A DNA stretch of 6,729 bases from Gemmatimonadota bacterium. GTDB lineage: Bacteria; Gemmatimonadota; Gemmatimonadetes; Gemmatimonadales; GWC2-71-9. Position numbers and translations under genes: made by a program. This document shows, one piece after another, positions 5,833-6,729 of this stretch (positions within the stretch are counted from its first letter, which is position 1; every line of letters starts with the position of its first letter). Location of the stretch: contig JAOUDR010000154.1 in NCBI GenBank assembly GCA_029859185.1, forward strand, positions 1 to 6,729. Reading direction: 5' to 3'. A model generated the notes under the pieces. It was given only the letters and a program-made list of their open reading frames with translations, searched no databases and had not been told where the DNA came from.

Positions 5833-5846
5833 GCACACCGCCCCGG

Positions 5847-5921
5847 CGGACCGCGGAGGCCATGCTGCGCATGAAGAAGATCGATATCGCTGCGCTCCAG
5901 CGTGCGGCCGACGGCGGGTGA
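5847..5921 (+). pseudogene. C-terminal remnant of a PhnB / 3-demethylubiquinone-methyltransferase-type VOC protein
   Basis: In a frame different from the VOC gene before it, 24 codons read RTAEAML and then RMKKIDIAALQRAADGG, ending at TGA 5919-5921. This closely resembles, from memory, the conserved tail (A-M-L-x-M-x-K-I-D-I-x-x-L-x-x-A-x-x-G) of larger PhnB-like VOC proteins annotated as 3-demethylubiquinone-9 3-methyltransferase. The VOC domain that should precede it is absent: upstream in this frame is only shadow of the 5446-5832 gene. The simplest reading is a deletion remnant. A 19-codon open frame from ATG 5862, with CGGAGG just upstream, remains and could still be translated, with its stop 7 nt before the next start. 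Confidence 0.5.
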
Positions 5922-5928
5922 TCCGGAC

Positions 5929-6447
5929 GTGGCGCTCGTCGTCCTGCTGCGCGGGGTCAACGTGGGCGGTCACCGGACCTTCCGACCCGCCCACCTGGCA
6001 AAGCAACTGGCCCATCTCGAGGCCGTGAACATTGGCGCGGCGGGCACGTTCGTCATCCGGAAACGGGTGGCACAGGCCCGGCTGCGGGCCGAGCTGACGC
6101 GGCGGTTGCCGTTCGAGACCGAGATCATGATCGTCCCGGGCCGCACGATCCTCTCGTTCGTGTCCCGTGAACCGTTCGCCGGCCAGCCCGTGACGCGGGA
6201 GATCGTCTGGTTCGTGAGTGTGCTCGGGCGCCGCCCCCGATCGGCGCCGTCGCTCCCCATGACGATCCCACCCAAAGGGCCATGGGACCTCAAGCTCATC
6301 GGGCGGGAGGATCGGCTACTGTTCGGCATGTATCGCCGCCACATGAAGGCCATCGGGCAGCTGGGGACGCTCGATCGGCTGCTCGGCGTGCCGGTCACCA
6401 CGCGGAACTGGAACACGATGACCGCGATCGCGAAGGCGCTGGCGTAG
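5929..6447 (+). CDS. DUF1697 family protein
   Basis: The product is 172 residues from GTG 5929. The N-terminal VVLLRGVNVGGHRTF (4-18) is the DUF1697 hallmark (A-L-L-R-G-I-N-V-G-G). It is followed by HLAKQLAHLEAVNIGAAGTF (22-41), the helix ARLRAELTRRLPFETEIMIV (50-69), and the C-terminal LGVPVTTRNWNTMTAIAKAL (152-171), matching the family's T-T-R-N-W-N-T end. Where most members carry a T-Y-I-Q-S-G-N-V-V-F segment this one has GAAGTFVIR, a divergent version. The family has no established biochemical role. The start is uncertain: GTG 5902 adds nine residues but overlaps the VOC remnant and has no ribosome-binding site; 5929 places the hallmark at the usual distance from the start. Confidence 0.85.
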   Translation: MALVVLLRGVNVGGHRTFRPAHLAKQLAHLEAVNIGAAGTFVIRKRVAQARLRAELTRRLPFETEIMIVPGRTILSFVSREPFAGQPVTREIVWFVSVLGRRPRSAPSLPMTIPPKGPWDLKLIGREDRLLFGMYRRHMKAIGQLGTLDRLLGVPVTTRNWNTMTAIAKALA

Positions 6448-6512
6448 CATGCGCCCGGAGCACCGCGGGGTTCCCGCGCCTGGCGCCCCACATCCGACGG
6501 CGGGGCAGGAAC

Positions 6513-6729
6513 ATGACTGACATCGCCCGCCGCCTGGGCATCGCCCTCTTCGCGATCACGGCGCTCGTCCTCGGGCTCCTGGTCGCACTGCTCTACCTCG
6601 ACATCGGCTACTTCCAGGTTTACGTGCTCCTGCTCGGCGCCGCCCTGGCGGTGCTGCTCACGCGCCCGCAGTGGCGCGCGGCGCGCCCGCCCATTGCCGC
6701 GGCGGCCGCGGCCGTCGCGGCATACGCCG
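6513..6729 (+). CDS. Multi-pass membrane protein (partial, 3' end outside window)
   Basis: From ATG 6513, preceded by GGGG and AGGA (6502-6510), 72 codons run open to the right edge. The translation starts MTDIARRLG and has a hydrophobic helix at about 9-28 (GIALFAITALVLGLLVALLY) and a short loop YLDIG. A second helix follows at about 33-49 (YFQVYVLLLGAALAVLL), then a basic loop TRPQWRAARPP, and the start of a third Ala-rich segment. Arg6, Arg7 and the loop Arg residues follow the positive-inside rule. No family can be assigned from this fragment. The gap after the DUF1697 gene is 65 nt. Confidence 0.7.
   Translation, partial: MTDIARRLGIALFAITALVLGLLVALLYLDIGYFQVYVLLLGAALAVLLTRPQWRAARPPIAAAAAAVAAYA

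Noticed and set aside
5331..5846. Long frame continuous with the PhnB-like tail
   Set aside because: Most of it is a low-complexity shadow of the VOC gene at 5446-5832; only the last 24 codons resemble a protein family.
4444..6015. 524-codon open frame on the minus strand
   Set aside because: It lies antisense to the MBL, DUF2007 and VOC genes, which all have clear domains. Its translation is Arg/His/Gly-rich with no motif, as expected for a shadow frame in GC-rich coding DNA.
1380..6447. Integron gene-cassette array: many small unrelated genes in one direction
   Set aside because: A GCCCAAC core-like heptamer occurs at 4191-4197, but no partner GTTRRRY follows at attC distance. The GTTGGGC near 2704 lies inside a gene, there is no integrase, and two genes overlap by one base, which cassettes do not do.
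1..6729. CRISPR array, tRNA, rRNA, transposase, phage genes or toxin-antitoxin pair
   Set aside because: No regularly spaced repeats, cloverleaf with conserved TTCGA loop, transposase motifs, phage proteins or typical toxin or antitoxin folds were seen.

Overview
The window is a GC-rich chromosomal segment with densely packed genes, strong codon-position GC bias (many long antisense shadow frames) and frequent GTG starts. One gene runs leftward from the left half and is cut by the window edge. Eleven genes or gene fragments run rightward. The family mix (stand-alone VOC, SRPBCC, NTF2-like, YdeI/OmdA, DUF2164, DUF2007 and DUF1697 proteins plus two lipoproteins) and a signal peptide ending in Ala-Gln suggest an environmental, probably soil, bacterium of a GC-rich phylum. 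Gemmatimonadota would fit, but this is inference and no marker gene is present. I see no rRNA, tRNA, CRISPR array, transposase, phage gene or replication origin.

Layout. 1-1161 (minus): a WD40/YVTN-like beta-propeller lipoprotein, 3' end outside the window. 1165-1379: divergent intergenic region with one candidate promoter pointing right. 1380-1754: bleomycin-resistance-like VOC protein. 1828-2574: secreted protein of unknown family. 2594-3271: membrane-anchored SRPBCC protein. 3354-3560: short YdeI/OmpD-associated protein. 3644-4159: NTF2-like lipoprotein. 4214-4483 and 4483-5079: DUF2164 protein overlapping a metallo-beta-lactamase-fold hydrolase by one base (TGATG). 5107-5334: DUF2007 protein. 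5446-5832: second VOC protein. 5847-5921: C-terminal remnant of a third, PhnB-like VOC protein. 5929-6447: DUF1697 protein. 6513 to the right edge: start of a multi-pass membrane protein.

The genes do not form a recognisable pathway. Most are small, single-domain proteins of the kind found singly in accessory parts of large soil genomes. The only tight couplings are 1828-2574 with 2594-3271 (19 nt gap), DUF2164 with the MBL hydrolase (1 nt overlap), and the MBL hydrolase with DUF2007 (27 nt gap). The other gaps are 54-111 nt, and several hold palindromes or hairpins that may be operators or transcript ends. I found no convincing undescribed multi-gene system. The most informative oddities are the VOC remnant, the near-identical 21-nt repeats on either side of the NTF2-like gene, a 12-bp palindrome before that gene, and a strong hairpin with the NTF2-like stop codon in its loop.
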